DNA from: Candidatus Woesearchaeota archaeon
Lineage (GTDB): Archaea; Nanobdellota; Nanobdellia; Woesearchaeales; UBA525
DNA length: 21,300 nt
Direction of reading: 5' to 3'
Assembly (NCBI GenBank): GCA_018221165.1
Contig: JAAOYD010000042.1
Span: 1-21,300 of the forward strand
Shown here: piece by piece, positions 7,032 through 15,654 of the stretch
Layout: each line of letters opens with the position of its first letter
Numbering within the stretch: position 1 is the first letter of the stretch
The notes under the pieces: model-generated
Database searches by the model: none
Told to the model about the DNA's origin: nothing
The model's input: the letters and a program-made list of their open reading frames with translations, nothing else
Translations under genes and position numbers: made by a program

Positions 7032-8453
7032 ATGCCATTCCGCCTCTTCACAGAGCTGCCAGATGTCCATTATCTTGCGGTCATCACGTTCAACCGTTAT
7101 CTGAACGAGAAGTGCGGCGGTCTTGCTGAGACTGATATCGCTTCTTTCTCCGTCTTCGAGAAAGGCGGGTGCAGGATCTATGTCGACGAAAAGGCTGAAG
7201 GGTTGAGAGACCGCTTCTTCAGGCGATTCCTTGCGGATCCGAGATGGTTCGTGAGATGTCATGATGGTATCCGTCGGAGAGCGAAGCAGTATTTTGAGTA
7301 CGGAAAGAGGCTCAGGGAGCAGTGTTTAACATCCTTGAAAGATGGCGAGCTGCTCGCTGTCTTCGATGAGTTCTACTCTGAGCATACCAAGAATCACCAT
7401 GTCGGCCTCATCGACGTCTTCCTTGAGATTCCAGAAGACCTCATCACCACCCACCTCATTGGCCTGATTCAGCGGCGTGCGAAGGGACTCGCAATTGATG
7501 CCGGGGAATCCTTCAGCCTCTTGACGACGCCGCTCGAGCAGAGCGCCCTCGCCAAGGAGCGTTCTGCCCTCATCAGGATGGCGCTCGAAGCGAAGGACGA
7601 CAAGGAATCCCTGTGTGAGCACTTCCGCTGCTATGCGTGGCTCGGGTACATGTTCATTGGGCCTCCACACGACCTCAGTCACTTCAAGGACCGGCTCGAT
7701 GAGTACGCCGAGAATCCAGAGAAGCTGCTCGGCGACCTGCAAACCCTTCTCAGCATCAAGGGAGTGGAGCGGGACCAGACCGCTCTTGCCGAACGACTCG
7801 GCTTCGGCAAGGAGGAGCTGACGCTGTTCCGCCTGGCACGGGACATGATGTACCTCAAGGCCCTGCGGAAGGAGGCCATGGTACACGGTTGGTATGCCGC
7901 TGACGCTCTTCTTGAAGAACTTGCGCGAAGGATAGGGACGACGAAACGCCTCGTCGCTTTCCTGCTGCCCAACGAGATTGGGCCTGCCCTCTTGCAAAAA
8001 AAGATCCCCGATCTTCAGGCGCGCTTCGACTGTAGCGTCGTCGACTTCCATGACGGAAAGGAGGAAGTGATCGTCGGGGAAGCGGCACGAGCGCTGGAAG
8101 CGGAGCGACAGGACACTGAGTCAGCGTCCAACGTGCTGGAGGGTCTGTGTGCGTATAAGGGTGTAGTGAGAGGAAAGGTGAGGATCGTGAACGTCAAGGA
8201 AGAGATCGGGAAAGTGGAAGAAGGCGACATCCTGGTCTCGCGCTCGACCAACCCCGACCTGCTCGTCGCCATGGAGCGCGCGGCAGGTATAGTCACAGAT
8301 AGAGGCGGTCTCACCTGCCATGCGGCAATAGTTGCCCGAGAGCTCAGGAAGCCCTGCATCATCGGAACGAAGCATGCGACCAAGATGCTCCAGGATGGCT
8401 ATCTCATCGAGATCGATGCGAGCAAAGGAGAAGTAAGAATTCTCGGGAAGTGA
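7032..8453 (+). CDS. PEP-utilizing-enzyme mobile (swivelling His) domain protein
   Basis: A 473-residue protein. The last 90 or so residues are the phosphohistidine swivel domain of PEP synthase, pyruvate phosphate dikinase and enzyme I: GRVxV-like strands, then RSTNPDLLVAMERAAGIVTD, and GGLTCHAAIVARELRKPCII with phospho-acceptor His430. The upstream 370 residues are mostly helical and contain no recognisable ATP-grasp domain and no PEP/pyruvate barrel, so it cannot be a complete PEP synthase. It may relay phosphate with partners encoded elsewhere, or be one of the standalone swivel proteins seen in some archaea. Start chosen from the TATA spacing. It converges on the nuclease gene at 8457 with only three bases between stops. 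Confidence 0.75.
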   Translation: MPFRLFTELPDVHYLAVITFNRYLNEKCGGLAETDIASFSVFEKGGCRIYVDEKAEGLRDRFFRRFLADPRWFVRCHDGIRRRAKQYFEYGKRLREQCLTSLKDGELLAVFDEFYSEHTKNHHVGLIDVFLEIPEDLITTHLIGLIQRRAKGLAIDAGESFSLLTTPLEQSALAKERSALIRMALEAKDDKESLCEHFRCYAWLGYMFIGPPHDLSHFKDRLDEYAENPEKLLGDLQTLLSIKGVERDQTALAERLGFGKEELTLFRLARDMMYLKALRKEAMVHGWYAADALLEELARRIGTTKRLVAFLLPNEIGPALLQKKIPDLQARFDCSVVDFHDGKEEVIVGEAARALEAERQDTESASNVLEGLCAYKGVVRGKVRIVNVKEEIGKVEEGDILVSRSTNPDLLVAMERAAGIVTDRGGLTCHAAIVARELRKPCIIGTKHATKMLQDGYLIEIDASKGEVRILGK

Positions 8454-8456
8454 GCG

Positions 8457-9389
8457 TTATGAGAGCCTATCTAGCACGCTGTGGGCGTCGCTGCCCGTGG
8501 CAAGCCGCTTGAGACGGACCCAGTCCTCGCCGGCTTCTGCCATGAACCGGGTCTTCAGAGCTTCGAGTTCCCGATTGCTGACTCTACCCAGCCTGTCGGC
8601 CTCGATGAGGGGGTAGGGATAGCCAGGGAATGCGGCGTCTCCTGCTGTGACTGCAAGCGCTGCCGCGATTTTCTCTGATTGTTCTACAGTGTCCAGGCGG
8701 AAGGCGTACTCTGAGCGTTCATTAAGCTTGACGATGGAGATATAGATGTCATTCTCTTTCTTGAACGGTGTAATCCATGGTTCTTTTGGTCCTTGTTCGA
8801 AGAATGATGCGCTGGCTGAGGTGCCTGTCTTCGTGAGGAGGGTGTTGGTTTTGCACAGGCCGGCGACGAGTTTTGTGTCGAGGAGTTCCTTGAGATCTTT
8901 CTTCTCGTACTCGTTGTTCGGGACGAGCGGGCCGTCGCGAACGAGAAGGTCGCAGTTCTTTCCGAGTTCTTTCAGGAAGCGACATTCGAGGATGAAGCGC
9001 ACGATGTTTGCCACGGTCCCGAGGCTGACTCGTTCCTTACCGAACGAGAGTTCGGGATGATTCTCGGGAATCGAAAGTTCTAGTTCTAGTGGTGGATAGG
9101 CCTTGACGATGACATTGCCCTTCCCATCGTTCCTGATGAGAACATTACCTTCTTCCTTCTTTGTGTCTTTGCGTTCCTTGCCGTCGTAGATCACGCCGTA
9201 GACACGGATGAATTCTACTCTTGCTGCAGGGCTGTCGAAAACACAGGCGTTGCCGCCGTCGACGAAGCATGCCTTTAGGGTTTGGGGTTCTATGGGAATG
9301 AACTCGGCATTGGAGATTGCGGTTTTGGACTGTTCGCTGGCGTCTGAGTCTTTCTTTCCTACAATCTCAGGGATGACCTCTTCGAACAT
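8457..9389 (-). CDS. nurA: NurA-domain 5'-3' nuclease
   Basis: A 310-residue protein with the NurA (RNase H-like) metal-binding pattern: FVDGGNA with Asp44 early, LLVRDGPLV with Asp152 in the middle, GLCKTN with Lys180, and a late YPLIEADRLGRVSN block near residues 260-273. NurA proteins resect DNA ends with the HerA helicase during archaeal double-strand-break repair. No herA or mre11-rad50 is present in this window, so the partner must be elsewhere. A TATA-like TTAAAAT centred about 26 bases before the ATG supports this start and a leaderless mRNA. Confidence 0.72.
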   Translation of the reverse strand: MFEEVIPEIVGKKDSDASEQSKTAISNAEFIPIEPQTLKACFVDGGNACVFDSPAARVEFIRVYGVIYDGKERKDTKKEEGNVLIRNDGKGNVIVKAYPPLELELSIPENHPELSFGKERVSLGTVANIVRFILECRFLKELGKNCDLLVRDGPLVPNNEYEKKDLKELLDTKLVAGLCKTNTLLTKTGTSASASFFEQGPKEPWITPFKKENDIYISIVKLNERSEYAFRLDTVEQSEKIAAALAVTAGDAAFPGYPYPLIEADRLGRVSNRELEALKTRFMAEAGEDWVRLKRLATGSDAHSVLDRLS

Positions 9390-9411
9390 AGAGCGAGAGA
9401 ATAAGGGGGTG

Positions 9412-9420
9412 ATTTTAAGG
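9412..9420 (-). promoter_or_regulatory. TATA box of the NurA-domain gene
   Basis: Minus-strand CCTTAAAAT lies centred about 26 bases before the ATG at 9389, abutting the stop of the upstream Trp-rich gene. Confidence 0.5.
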
Positions 9421-9422
9421 GT

Positions 9423-10091
9423 TTAGATTTGCCAATCAGGTTTCCTTGGCAAGTTCTCAAATTCTTCCGGCTTGGGCTTTTGCTTCTTGTACTTGTAGCC
9501 CTCCTCTGGGAAGAAGGTGCGCGGCTGCGGATGGGCTGTTGCGACCTCCACGTATGACTTCATCTCGTTTTCTAAACGGGTTGCAATCTCTTTGAGCTTA
9601 TCGCGGTGATCCTCCATGTCCTGATTGCGCAGCCACCTGAAGAACCACTCTTGCCACTTGCCAAGCCAGGTTTTCTCCCACTTGTTGTAGGGGTCCCACT
9701 GAACCCACCACCAAACACGGATAACGAAGCCTGCCTTGTGTGCCTTTACCTTCTTCTCATTATACATCACTTCGGACTTCTTGGCGCCGAAGACCTGCCA
9801 ATCCAACTTGCAGGTGTAATAACAGAATGGGTTAACTTTTCTTATGGCGCGCCACCAGATCATGTTCTCCTGCACGCCATCAGGACGAATGCGATGCAGG
9901 TAGAAATCTTCAATAGTCTTGTCCCCGCTCTGCCAATGTCCGAAGAGTTCCTTCTGGAACCAGTGATTGATATGCATGTACATATCTTCGAGCGCGACGA
10001 GACCGCCTTTCTCTACTTCGAAGAACCAGACAAAATCATCCTTCCAGGTAGCCCCGCGGAGCTGACCAGGCACAAATTCCTGTTGCTTCAT
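9423..10091 (-). CDS. Trp-rich protein of unknown function
   Basis: A 222-residue protein not recognised. It has 17 tryptophans (about 7.7 percent), clustered in a segment with WWWVQW followed by KW, TW, KW, EW and RW at roughly residues 124-153. The C-terminus is charged and Pro/Lys-rich (KKQKPKPEEFENLPRKPDW). No signal peptide or clear membrane helix is seen, although the Trp cluster could lie on a membrane surface or form an aromatic binding groove. The ATG at 10091 is chosen over a GTG at 10103 because it lies 28 bases from a clear TATA box. It sits between top6A and the NurA gene, all on the minus strand, but has its own promoter, so functional linkage is unproven. Confidence 0.7.
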   Translation of the reverse strand: MKQQEFVPGQLRGATWKDDFVWFFEVEKGGLVALEDMYMHINHWFQKELFGHWQSGDKTIEDFYLHRIRPDGVQENMIWWRAIRKVNPFCYYTCKLDWQVFGAKKSEVMYNEKKVKAHKAGFVIRVWWWVQWDPYNKWEKTWLGKWQEWFFRWLRNQDMEDHRDKLKEIATRLENEMKSYVEVATAHPQPRTFFPEEGYKYKKQKPKPEEFENLPRKPDWQI

Positions 10092-10114
10092 TGGAAGAAT
10101 CACAAGAAGGAGCG

Positions 10115-10123
10115 TTTATAAAT
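10115..10123 (-). promoter_or_regulatory. TATA box of the Trp-rich gene
   Basis: Minus-strand ATTTATAAA is centred 28 bases before the ATG at 10091 and sits in the short gap after top6A. Confidence 0.6.
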
Positions 10124-10128
10124 ATTGT

Positions 10129-11229
10129 CTACGGCAACCAGGTCTTCTGGTCCTTGAGCTTCTTCGGCAGGTAGTCGCTGATGACGAAGTTCAGGCCGTG
10201 GGCTGCCAGGGCTTGCTGTTCTGCACGCGTGCCCATCTTGTGCATCTGCTTCAACGCCTTCTGCCACTGTTTGTGGTGCAGGATGAATGGGTCTCGTTTG
10301 AGCAAATCCTTAATTTTCTTTATATCCACTTCTTTCAAGGGATGCGTCGGGAGCTTGAAGTCAATGATGTCCTGGGGCGTGATGCCGATGAACTGGGCGT
10401 TGGGTACGCAGAAGAACTCATTGATGTGCGCAGCGTTGCCACTGCCAACTTTCAATGTACGATAGATAGAGCCAAAACCATAGGGGTCTCCATCTGTGAA
10501 GACATAGACAGGCAGTTTCTTTTCATCGCTGAGCTTTCGGATGAATCGTCGGGTCGCACGAGCAGGCACACCCTTCAAAGAGACGAGAATACAATTCGCC
10601 TTCTGATAATACTTATGCTTGACCAGACGCTGGAACATACCTGCGGTTTCAATAGCGAGGATGAACTTTGCGTTGGTCTCGAAACGGAACCCTTCAACAT
10701 CTGAGGGGATGTTGTATGCGCCAGAACCCATTTTCCAGCAATCAACCTTGATTTCCTTACCAGTATCAGAATCAGTATCTATGATTGTGAGTTTTCCAGC
10801 CACCGCGCCACCGTCTTCTTCAGGAACAAAGCCTAATTGTTCACGTTGCACGCGGAGCATCGCTTCGATATCATCCATGACAGTATCAGATTCTGGCTGC
10901 TCCTTGAACTTCGCTTCGCCCCAGTTCTTTGAGACATAATACGCCTCTCTCTTGGTCATCATGTCATCGGTCTCGATGACCTTCTTGCTCTCGTTCATCA
11001 TGAGCAAAGTCTGAGTGAATGCTTTTACTGAAGACGCGTTGAGTTTGCGTTCCTTCTCACCGCCTTTCAAAGCAAAGTAGCCGATTTTTGGGTCGAAGGT
11101 GACATTACTCAAACTACGTAAGGGAGTTTTCAAAGAAGGAGCGTAGTCCTTCAGCACAGATTCTTGGACGTGCTTCGCGACGCCTTTAATCTTGTTGATA
11201 GTCTCTTCCTTACGCTTGTTCTTCGTCAT
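10129..11229 (-). CDS. top6A: DNA topoisomerase VI subunit A
   Basis: A 366-residue catalytic subunit of the type IIB topoisomerase, the Spo11-like subunit that cuts both strands through 5'-phosphotyrosyl links. The 5Y-CAP motif KREAYYVSKNW holds Tyr97-Tyr98, the second being the expected nucleophile. The Toprim residues are visible as Glu194 (LAIETAGMF) and Asp246/Asp248 (VFTDGDPYGFGS). Length is normal for the family. Its ATG at 11229 lies inside the last codons of top6B (20-base overlap), so the two subunits of the A2B2 enzyme are co-translated. Confidence 0.96.
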   Translation of the reverse strand: MTKNKRKEETINKIKGVAKHVQESVLKDYAPSLKTPLRSLSNVTFDPKIGYFALKGGEKERKLNASSVKAFTQTLLMMNESKKVIETDDMMTKREAYYVSKNWGEAKFKEQPESDTVMDDIEAMLRVQREQLGFVPEEDGGAVAGKLTIIDTDSDTGKEIKVDCWKMGSGAYNIPSDVEGFRFETNAKFILAIETAGMFQRLVKHKYYQKANCILVSLKGVPARATRRFIRKLSDEKKLPVYVFTDGDPYGFGSIYRTLKVGSGNAAHINEFFCVPNAQFIGITPQDIIDFKLPTHPLKEVDIKKIKDLLKRDPFILHHKQWQKALKQMHKMGTRAEQQALAAHGLNFVISDYLPKKLKDQKTWLP

Positions 11230-12931
11230 GAGGCTCCTCTACTTTTTCTTCTTTACCTATCTTTGCGAATTCAGCATCATATTCGACGTTCTTGCTCGGA
11301 TCGAACGCCATGTCCTCGACCTCACCACGTGTTTTCTCCAGGAGGTCGACAAGATGCGTTTCTATCGCTTCTTTCTCAGACTCACCCTCTCCGAGGATGG
11401 TGACAATCGCATCTGCTAATTTAGGAATGTATTTCTCGATATACCCGCGCTTCTTCAGTTCGAGATTCACGCGATGCTTCTTCTTCACGTAGATGCCGAG
11501 CACGCGTCCCGCTTCTTGCAACGCAAGCTTGATTTCCTTGATGATATCTTCATAATGAGCGATGGCTTCTTTGCTTTCAGAGGTGAATGGCACCCAGACG
11601 GAAGCGATGTGTACGACAATAGTCAATGGACCAACAGGGAGGTTGCTACCAGACTGTTGCAAGCCATAGCTCTTCCAGTTCGTGCCGGTTACTCCTTTGG
11701 TGACGCCGCATGCACCTTGCTGATACAGTAAAGGCACACGATTTGCGAAACGCATGAGTTTTGCTTGCCTGTCCTTGAGCTGTTCGCCTCCGTAGGCAAT
11801 CGCAACCTCAACTTGGAAAGGGTTTCCCTTGTATACTACTGGTGCGCGGGTGATACTCGTGTAGAATTCAGCGTTCACTTCCTTCTTCAAGCCTTTTTCG
11901 AGGAGTTCAGCAGTAATCGGGCTGAGGCAATCCGTCGGTGGCGCCATGATCTTCACTTTGCGGAAGGCACGCACCATGTTCTCAGCATCTTCACGGCCAA
12001 CCTTCTTTGGTTTCATCTTTGTCTCGAGACGAGCTTCAGCGCAGACCTCCTTCGCCACTGCTGGGCTGATGCGTGAGAATTCTGATGTGAGGAACTGTTG
12101 GAGCGTTTTTGCTTCAGTGTCATGGAGCATGCTCAACATAACACCCATTTCGATACCGTGGGGATGCGGTTTGATTTCCTTCGCTTCCTTCGGGAACGCC
12201 TCGCTTACTCTGGGAAAGATGAACTGTTCCGCCTTGGGATTCACATACACAAGCGTGACATGGGGGTTGACGACAGCAGTCTCCTTCAGATACTCATCGA
12301 TGCTCTGGCCACCCTTCTGATAGCTGCCTTCGATATCGATTTCAATCTTCGTGCCGTGGTCCTTCTTCCACTCCTTCTGTTCCTTCTTCACAATCTCCGG
12401 CTTGTTCTGCTGCGTGTTAATGTGAAGCTCGACGTACTGAGCGGGTTTGTTCGCGTCAGTCTTACTGATAATCTTTGCAGCGCGTCCGGTCGTCAGCTGG
12501 CCATACATCACACTCGCAGAGATGCCGATGCCTTGCTGGCCGCGCTGCTGCTTCTTCGAATGGAATTTGCTGCCGTAGAGCAGCTTAGCGAAAATCTTAG
12601 GAATCTGTTTCTCGACGATACCAGGGCCGTTATCTTCGATGATGACACGGAAGCGATCCTTACCCATATCAATGACTTGCACGCTGATTTCTGGGAGGAT
12701 GTGTGCTTCCTCACAGGCGTCGATGGAGTTGTCAACAGCCTCCTTGACTGTGGTGAGTAGGCCTTTTCTCGGATTATCGAATCCCAAGAGGTGCTTATTC
12801 CGTGCGAAGAACTCGCCGACACCAATCTCACGCTGTTTCTTTGCTAATTCCGCTGCGTGGACTTGGTTGCCGTTCTTCGGAGCTGGCTTTGCCTCAGAGG
12901 AGAAATCACCCAATGTGCTGTCTTTACTCAT
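11210..12931 (-). CDS. top6B: DNA topoisomerase VI subunit B
   Basis: A 573-residue GHKL ATPase subunit that drives strand passage. Bergerat-fold motifs are intact: KEAVDNSIDA with Glu64 and Asn68, EDNGPG at 99-104, and the glycine-rich lid GQQGIGIS at 131-138. The transducer switch lysine lies in FTSESKEAIAHY. The C-terminal 40 or so residues are an acidic tail ending EEPHDEEQA. It overlaps top6A by 20 bases and follows the KH-protein gene. A TATA centred about 29 bases before the start gives an almost leaderless transcript for the top6BA pair. Confidence 0.96.
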   Translation of the reverse strand: MSKDSTLGDFSSEAKPAPKNGNQVHAAELAKKQREIGVGEFFARNKHLLGFDNPRKGLLTTVKEAVDNSIDACEEAHILPEISVQVIDMGKDRFRVIIEDNGPGIVEKQIPKIFAKLLYGSKFHSKKQQRGQQGIGISASVMYGQLTTGRAAKIISKTDANKPAQYVELHINTQQNKPEIVKKEQKEWKKDHGTKIEIDIEGSYQKGGQSIDEYLKETAVVNPHVTLVYVNPKAEQFIFPRVSEAFPKEAKEIKPHPHGIEMGVMLSMLHDTEAKTLQQFLTSEFSRISPAVAKEVCAEARLETKMKPKKVGREDAENMVRAFRKVKIMAPPTDCLSPITAELLEKGLKKEVNAEFYTSITRAPVVYKGNPFQVEVAIAYGGEQLKDRQAKLMRFANRVPLLYQQGACGVTKGVTGTNWKSYGLQQSGSNLPVGPLTIVVHIASVWVPFTSESKEAIAHYEDIIKEIKLALQEAGRVLGIYVKKKHRVNLELKKRGYIEKYIPKLADAIVTILGEGESEKEAIETHLVDLLEKTRGEVEDMAFDPSKNVEYDAEFAKIGKEEKVEEPHDEEQA

Positions 12932-12956
12932 GCAGAGAGAACTGCCCCGAGAGGCG

Positions 12957-12964
12957 TATTTAAA
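12957..12964 (-). promoter_or_regulatory. TATA box of the top6B-top6A operon
   Basis: Minus-strand TTTAAATA is centred about 29 bases before the top6B ATG in the gap after the KH gene. Confidence 0.55.
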
Positions 12965-12977
12965 GTTTGCGGCATGA

Positions 12978-13523
12978 CTAACCCATCATCTCTTCTGCTT
13001 TGAGTTTCCTTCTCTGACCTTCTAAGAATCTCCAGACGGTCTTGTGCATGGCGCCACCGAGGAGTTTTTCGACCGAGCGCTTCGCCGCGTCAGCCCACGC
13101 GAGTTCGCCGACGATGCAGATAGTCTTACCATAGACAGAGATGAAACAACCGGTCAAATGTTCAATGTTCTCTCTGCTTTTTCCTTTCAGGCCGATGACA
13201 CGACCTTTGAGGCGATTGATGGAATCTTTCGTGTTCGCGTAATCAGTGAGCTTAATCTGCTCCAAAGCGTAATCCTGTCGGAGGAGAAGTTGAGCAATCT
13301 CAGGATTGAAACCGCGAGCAATAGCTTTGATGACGTGCTGCGCCTGATAGAGCGCCAAGGAATCTTCACCTTCGAGGGTGACAAGGCCCTCGTCACTGTC
13401 AATATGGAGTTTGATCTTCGCATGCTCTTGGAGCGCCTTCTTGACACTGCCCTTCTGGCCGATAATAACTGCTATGCGCTCTTTCGGCACTCTCACTTCG
13501 TAGACAAACCGTTCAGGATTCAT
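12978..13523 (-). CDS. Double-KH RNA-binding protein, archaeal Pno1/Dim2 type
   Basis: A 181-residue protein with two KH folds: the GxxG loop GQKG at residues 22-25 (IAVIIGQKGSVKKALQ) and GLKG at 111-114 (GRVIGLKGKSRENIEHLTG). The layout matches archaeal homologues of eukaryotic Pno1/Dim2, a small-subunit rRNA maturation factor that binds near the 3' end of 16S/18S rRNA and partners Nob1. The ATG at 13523 sits 25 bases from a TATA box. A GTG at 13541 is the alternative. It lies directly after rio1, another small-subunit maturation factor, which supports a ribosome-assembly role. Confidence 0.88.
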   Translation of the reverse strand: MNPERFVYEVRVPKERIAVIIGQKGSVKKALQEHAKIKLHIDSDEGLVTLEGEDSLALYQAQHVIKAIARGFNPEIAQLLLRQDYALEQIKLTDYANTKDSINRLKGRVIGLKGKSRENIEHLTGCFISVYGKTICIVGELAWADAAKRSVEKLLGGAMHKTVWRFLEGQRRKLKAEEMMG

Positions 13524-13544
13524 AGGGTGCGAGAACCTCACTCC

Positions 13545-13552
13545 TTTTAAAA
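13545..13552 (-). promoter_or_regulatory. TATA box of the KH-protein gene
   Basis: The palindromic core TTTTAAAA is centred 25 bases before the ATG at 13523, immediately after the rio1 stop, so the gene can be read from its own leaderless promoter as well as by read-through. Confidence 0.5.
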
Positions 13553-13554
13553 GA

Positions 13555-14280
13555 CTATTGGGTGCTTATGCTCTTGAATTCCTTCTCCATGTCGATATCC
13601 ACACCATGCCTCTTGAGATAACTCGCTACGTTCTTCAGGTCGCGTTTGAGAAGTTCCTTGGCGTTGGGCGCTGAGGTCGGACTTGATTGGCTGAAGTCGA
13701 TGAAGACAGGTTTTTCTTTATAGAGCAGGAGGTTGAACGCACTGAGGTCGCCGTGGACCAAGCCTTTCTTCCAGAGTTTCTTGATGTCCTTGAGAAGGAG
13801 CTTGCTGAAGGCTTCGGGATCCTTGGGGGCAGTGTCCTTCAACTGCTTCGCAGCTGTGCCTTTCTTCCCGTCGCCGATGAGGCTCATAACCATCACGTTG
13901 TCCTTGAACGCTAAGGGTGTTGGGCAGCGAAGACCCGCTTCTCGGGCGATGAGGAGATTTCTGTATTCTCGCTGGCACCAGGCAAACACGACGAAACGCT
14001 TGCTCGGTTTCGTATGCATGTAGCGTGGGTCGAATTTGAGATACTCATACATCTTCTTGAAGTTGCAATTCTCAAGACGGTAAATCTTCACGATAACATA
14101 ATCCTCGCCTGCTTTAGCGGGTGTGGCTGTGAACACATTCGCTTCCTTGCCAAGGGCGATGCCAGATGCTAAAGCGTCAAAGTGTCCTCTTGCTTCGAGT
14201 CGCTGCAGGACGTCGATGGTGAACTTGTCAAAGACGTTACCGTAGATCTTCCATTCTTCACGACTGCGTCTGACTACCAT
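13555..14280 (-). CDS. rio1: RIO1-type serine protein kinase/ATPase
   Basis: A 241-residue atypical kinase. The nucleotide loop region has LGKEANVF (about residues 43-50) and VKIY with Lys65. The catalytic loop is HGDLSAFN at 176-183 with Asp178 and Asn183. The metal-binding Asp195 is in FIDFSQ. RIO kinases act in late small-subunit maturation. It lies between dnaG and the double-KH gene, an arrangement (rio1, KH, top6B, top6A) familiar from other archaea. A TATA box 25-26 bases before the ATG supports this start. Confidence 0.92.
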   Translation of the reverse strand: MVVRRSREEWKIYGNVFDKFTIDVLQRLEARGHFDALASGIALGKEANVFTATPAKAGEDYVIVKIYRLENCNFKKMYEYLKFDPRYMHTKPSKRFVVFAWCQREYRNLLIAREAGLRCPTPLAFKDNVMVMSLIGDGKKGTAAKQLKDTAPKDPEAFSKLLLKDIKKLWKKGLVHGDLSAFNLLLYKEKPVFIDFSQSSPTSAPNAKELLKRDLKNVASYLKRHGVDIDMEKEFKSISTQ

Positions 14281-14302
14281 AAGGGAAAAGAATCAAGAAA
14301 GG

Positions 14303-14311
14303 GTATAAAAA
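14303..14311 (-). promoter_or_regulatory. TATA box of rio1
   Basis: Minus-strand TTTTTATAC, centred about 26 bases before the ATG at 14280, in the gap after dnaG. Confidence 0.6.
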
Positions 14312-14316
14312 GGGTT

Positions 14317-15600
14317 TTATTCGAGATCGTCAGTGGTCAAGATTGCAACGCCGTTGCTCGTCACTTTCGCGCTCATGGCGACGAGGAACTTGATGCTCGT
14401 TACGGTTGCGACGTCAGCGAGCGGTTTTCCTACTTCACCATCAAACACTACTGCGTGGATGCCGCTCTTGAGCGACTTGATGGTCGATTCGAGCTCTGAC
14501 GTCGGCACCTTGCCAAGGATATTCAAGTCCTTGTCCAGGATGTAGGCGCCTCGAGTACCGATAAGATCCTCGAGCATCTCATTGAAGGCTTTCTTCTCCT
14601 TCTCCGATGGTTTGGTTGCGCGTGCGCGCGGTGCAGGGGCTTCGCGGGCTGGCGCTCGGGCGTCACGACGTGGTGCGGCCGGAGCGGGTGCACGGGCGTC
14701 ACGTCGCGGCGCAGCCGGAGCGGGTGCACGGGCAGGTGCGCGTCGGTCGTTACGAGCTGGAGCGCGACCATTACTCTCCATTTTGTGCTGCTCGGCTGCA
14801 ACCTTGGAACGCAACGCTTTGTGAATCTCTTTCTTCGTGAGTTCTTCCACTTCCTTACCGTCAGGCGCTTTCGTGATGAAATCAATCTCAGCGACGGCCT
14901 GCAGTTCCTTGATAATCAAGTCGCCGCCACGGTCACCGTCGACGAACACTGTTACGACCTTCTGCTTACACAGGTCAGCGATGCTCGGTGGCATGCTCGT
15001 GCCATTGATGGCAACTGCGTTCTTGAAGCCATGCTTGAGCAAGGTCAGAACATCAGCGCGGCCTTCGACAATGGTAATCTCATCGCTGTCTTCGACGCCC
15101 GGGCCGGCGGGGAGGCGTTCGCGACCCCATTCGGTAATCTCCATGACGCGGACGCTGGTTGCGACCTCGTCTGCAAGTTCTTGGCTGTCAGGCATGCTAC
15201 TATCCATGAGGTTCTTGAGCAGTTCCTTCGCGCGATCGATGACGAACTTGCGCTTGCTGATGCGAATATCTTCAATCTTCTGGACATTTAAGGCAGCGTT
15301 GCAGGGGCCGATGCGTTGGATGATTTCTAACGCGGCGCCTACAATTGCAGTCTCGGCTTTATCGAGGCTACTTGGGATGATAATCTCGCCTGAAGTCTTG
15401 CCGCCTTTGGTGCCGACATTGACTTCGATGCGACCGATTCTTCCTGAGCGCTGCAGCTCTCGGAGTTCGAGGTCTGCGCCGAGCAGGCCTTCCGTCTGTC
15501 CGAAAATGGCGCCGATGACGTCTGGTCGGTCGACGACTCCCTCGATGCTGATGGTTGTGTGGATGATGTATTTTGCTGAAATCTGTGCGATTTTTGCCAT
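14317..15600 (-). CDS. dnaG: Archaeal DnaG (primase-like, exosome-associated)
   Basis: A 427-residue protein. The N-terminal archaeal DnaG region (residues 1-165) is followed by a Toprim domain with Glu179 (IVEGRADVL) and Asp221/Asp223 (VFVDGDRGGDL). Archaeal DnaG is known as an RNA-exosome subunit with some primase activity. An unusually Ala/Pro/Arg-rich linker at about 277-331 joins it to a C-terminal domain beginning near KAFNEMLEDLIGTRGAYILD, the part that in other archaea helps bind the exosome or poly(A). The start ATG at 15600 has an AGGTG site upstream. Upstream lie a candidate short ORF and a structured-RNA segment, so the mRNA may have a long leader. Confidence 0.95.
   Translation of the reverse strand: MAKIAQISAKYIIHTTISIEGVVDRPDVIGAIFGQTEGLLGADLELRELQRSGRIGRIEVNVGTKGGKTSGEIIIPSSLDKAETAIVGAALEIIQRIGPCNAALNVQKIEDIRISKRKFVIDRAKELLKNLMDSSMPDSQELADEVATSVRVMEITEWGRERLPAGPGVEDSDEITIVEGRADVLTLLKHGFKNAVAINGTSMPPSIADLCKQKVVTVFVDGDRGGDLIIKELQAVAEIDFITKAPDGKEVEELTKKEIHKALRSKVAAEQHKMESNGRAPARNDRRAPARAPAPAAPRRDARAPAPAAPRRDARAPAREAPAPRARATKPSEKEKKAFNEMLEDLIGTRGAYILDKDLNILGKVPTSELESTIKSLKSGIHAVVFDGEVGKPLADVATVTSIKFLVAMSAKVTSNGVAILTTDDLE
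14658..14729 (-). repeat. Two-copy 36-bp tandem repeat in the dnaG linker
   Basis: Units 14658-14693 and 14694-14729 differ at only a few positions and encode two copies of the 12-residue unit DARAPAPAAPRR, with a third degenerate copy flanking them. The GC-rich repeat is in frame and likely varies in number between relatives. It forms a flexible basic linker. Confidence 0.85.
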
Positions 15601-15642
15601 TGGTGTTTCACCTATTTCTTACTCGAGAACACTGAGAACGAT

Positions 15643-15654
15643 GGCCGTACGGCC
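15643..15654. repeat. 12-bp perfect palindrome
   Basis: GGCCGTACGGCC, in the dnaG upstream region, touching the stop of the candidate 38-codon ORF. It could be a protein-binding dyad or a small RNA hairpin. No function can be assigned. Confidence 0.5.

Noticed and set aside
14640..14760. Possible CRISPR-like repeat
   Set aside because: Only two or three in-frame units with no spacers; it is a coding linker repeat in dnaG.
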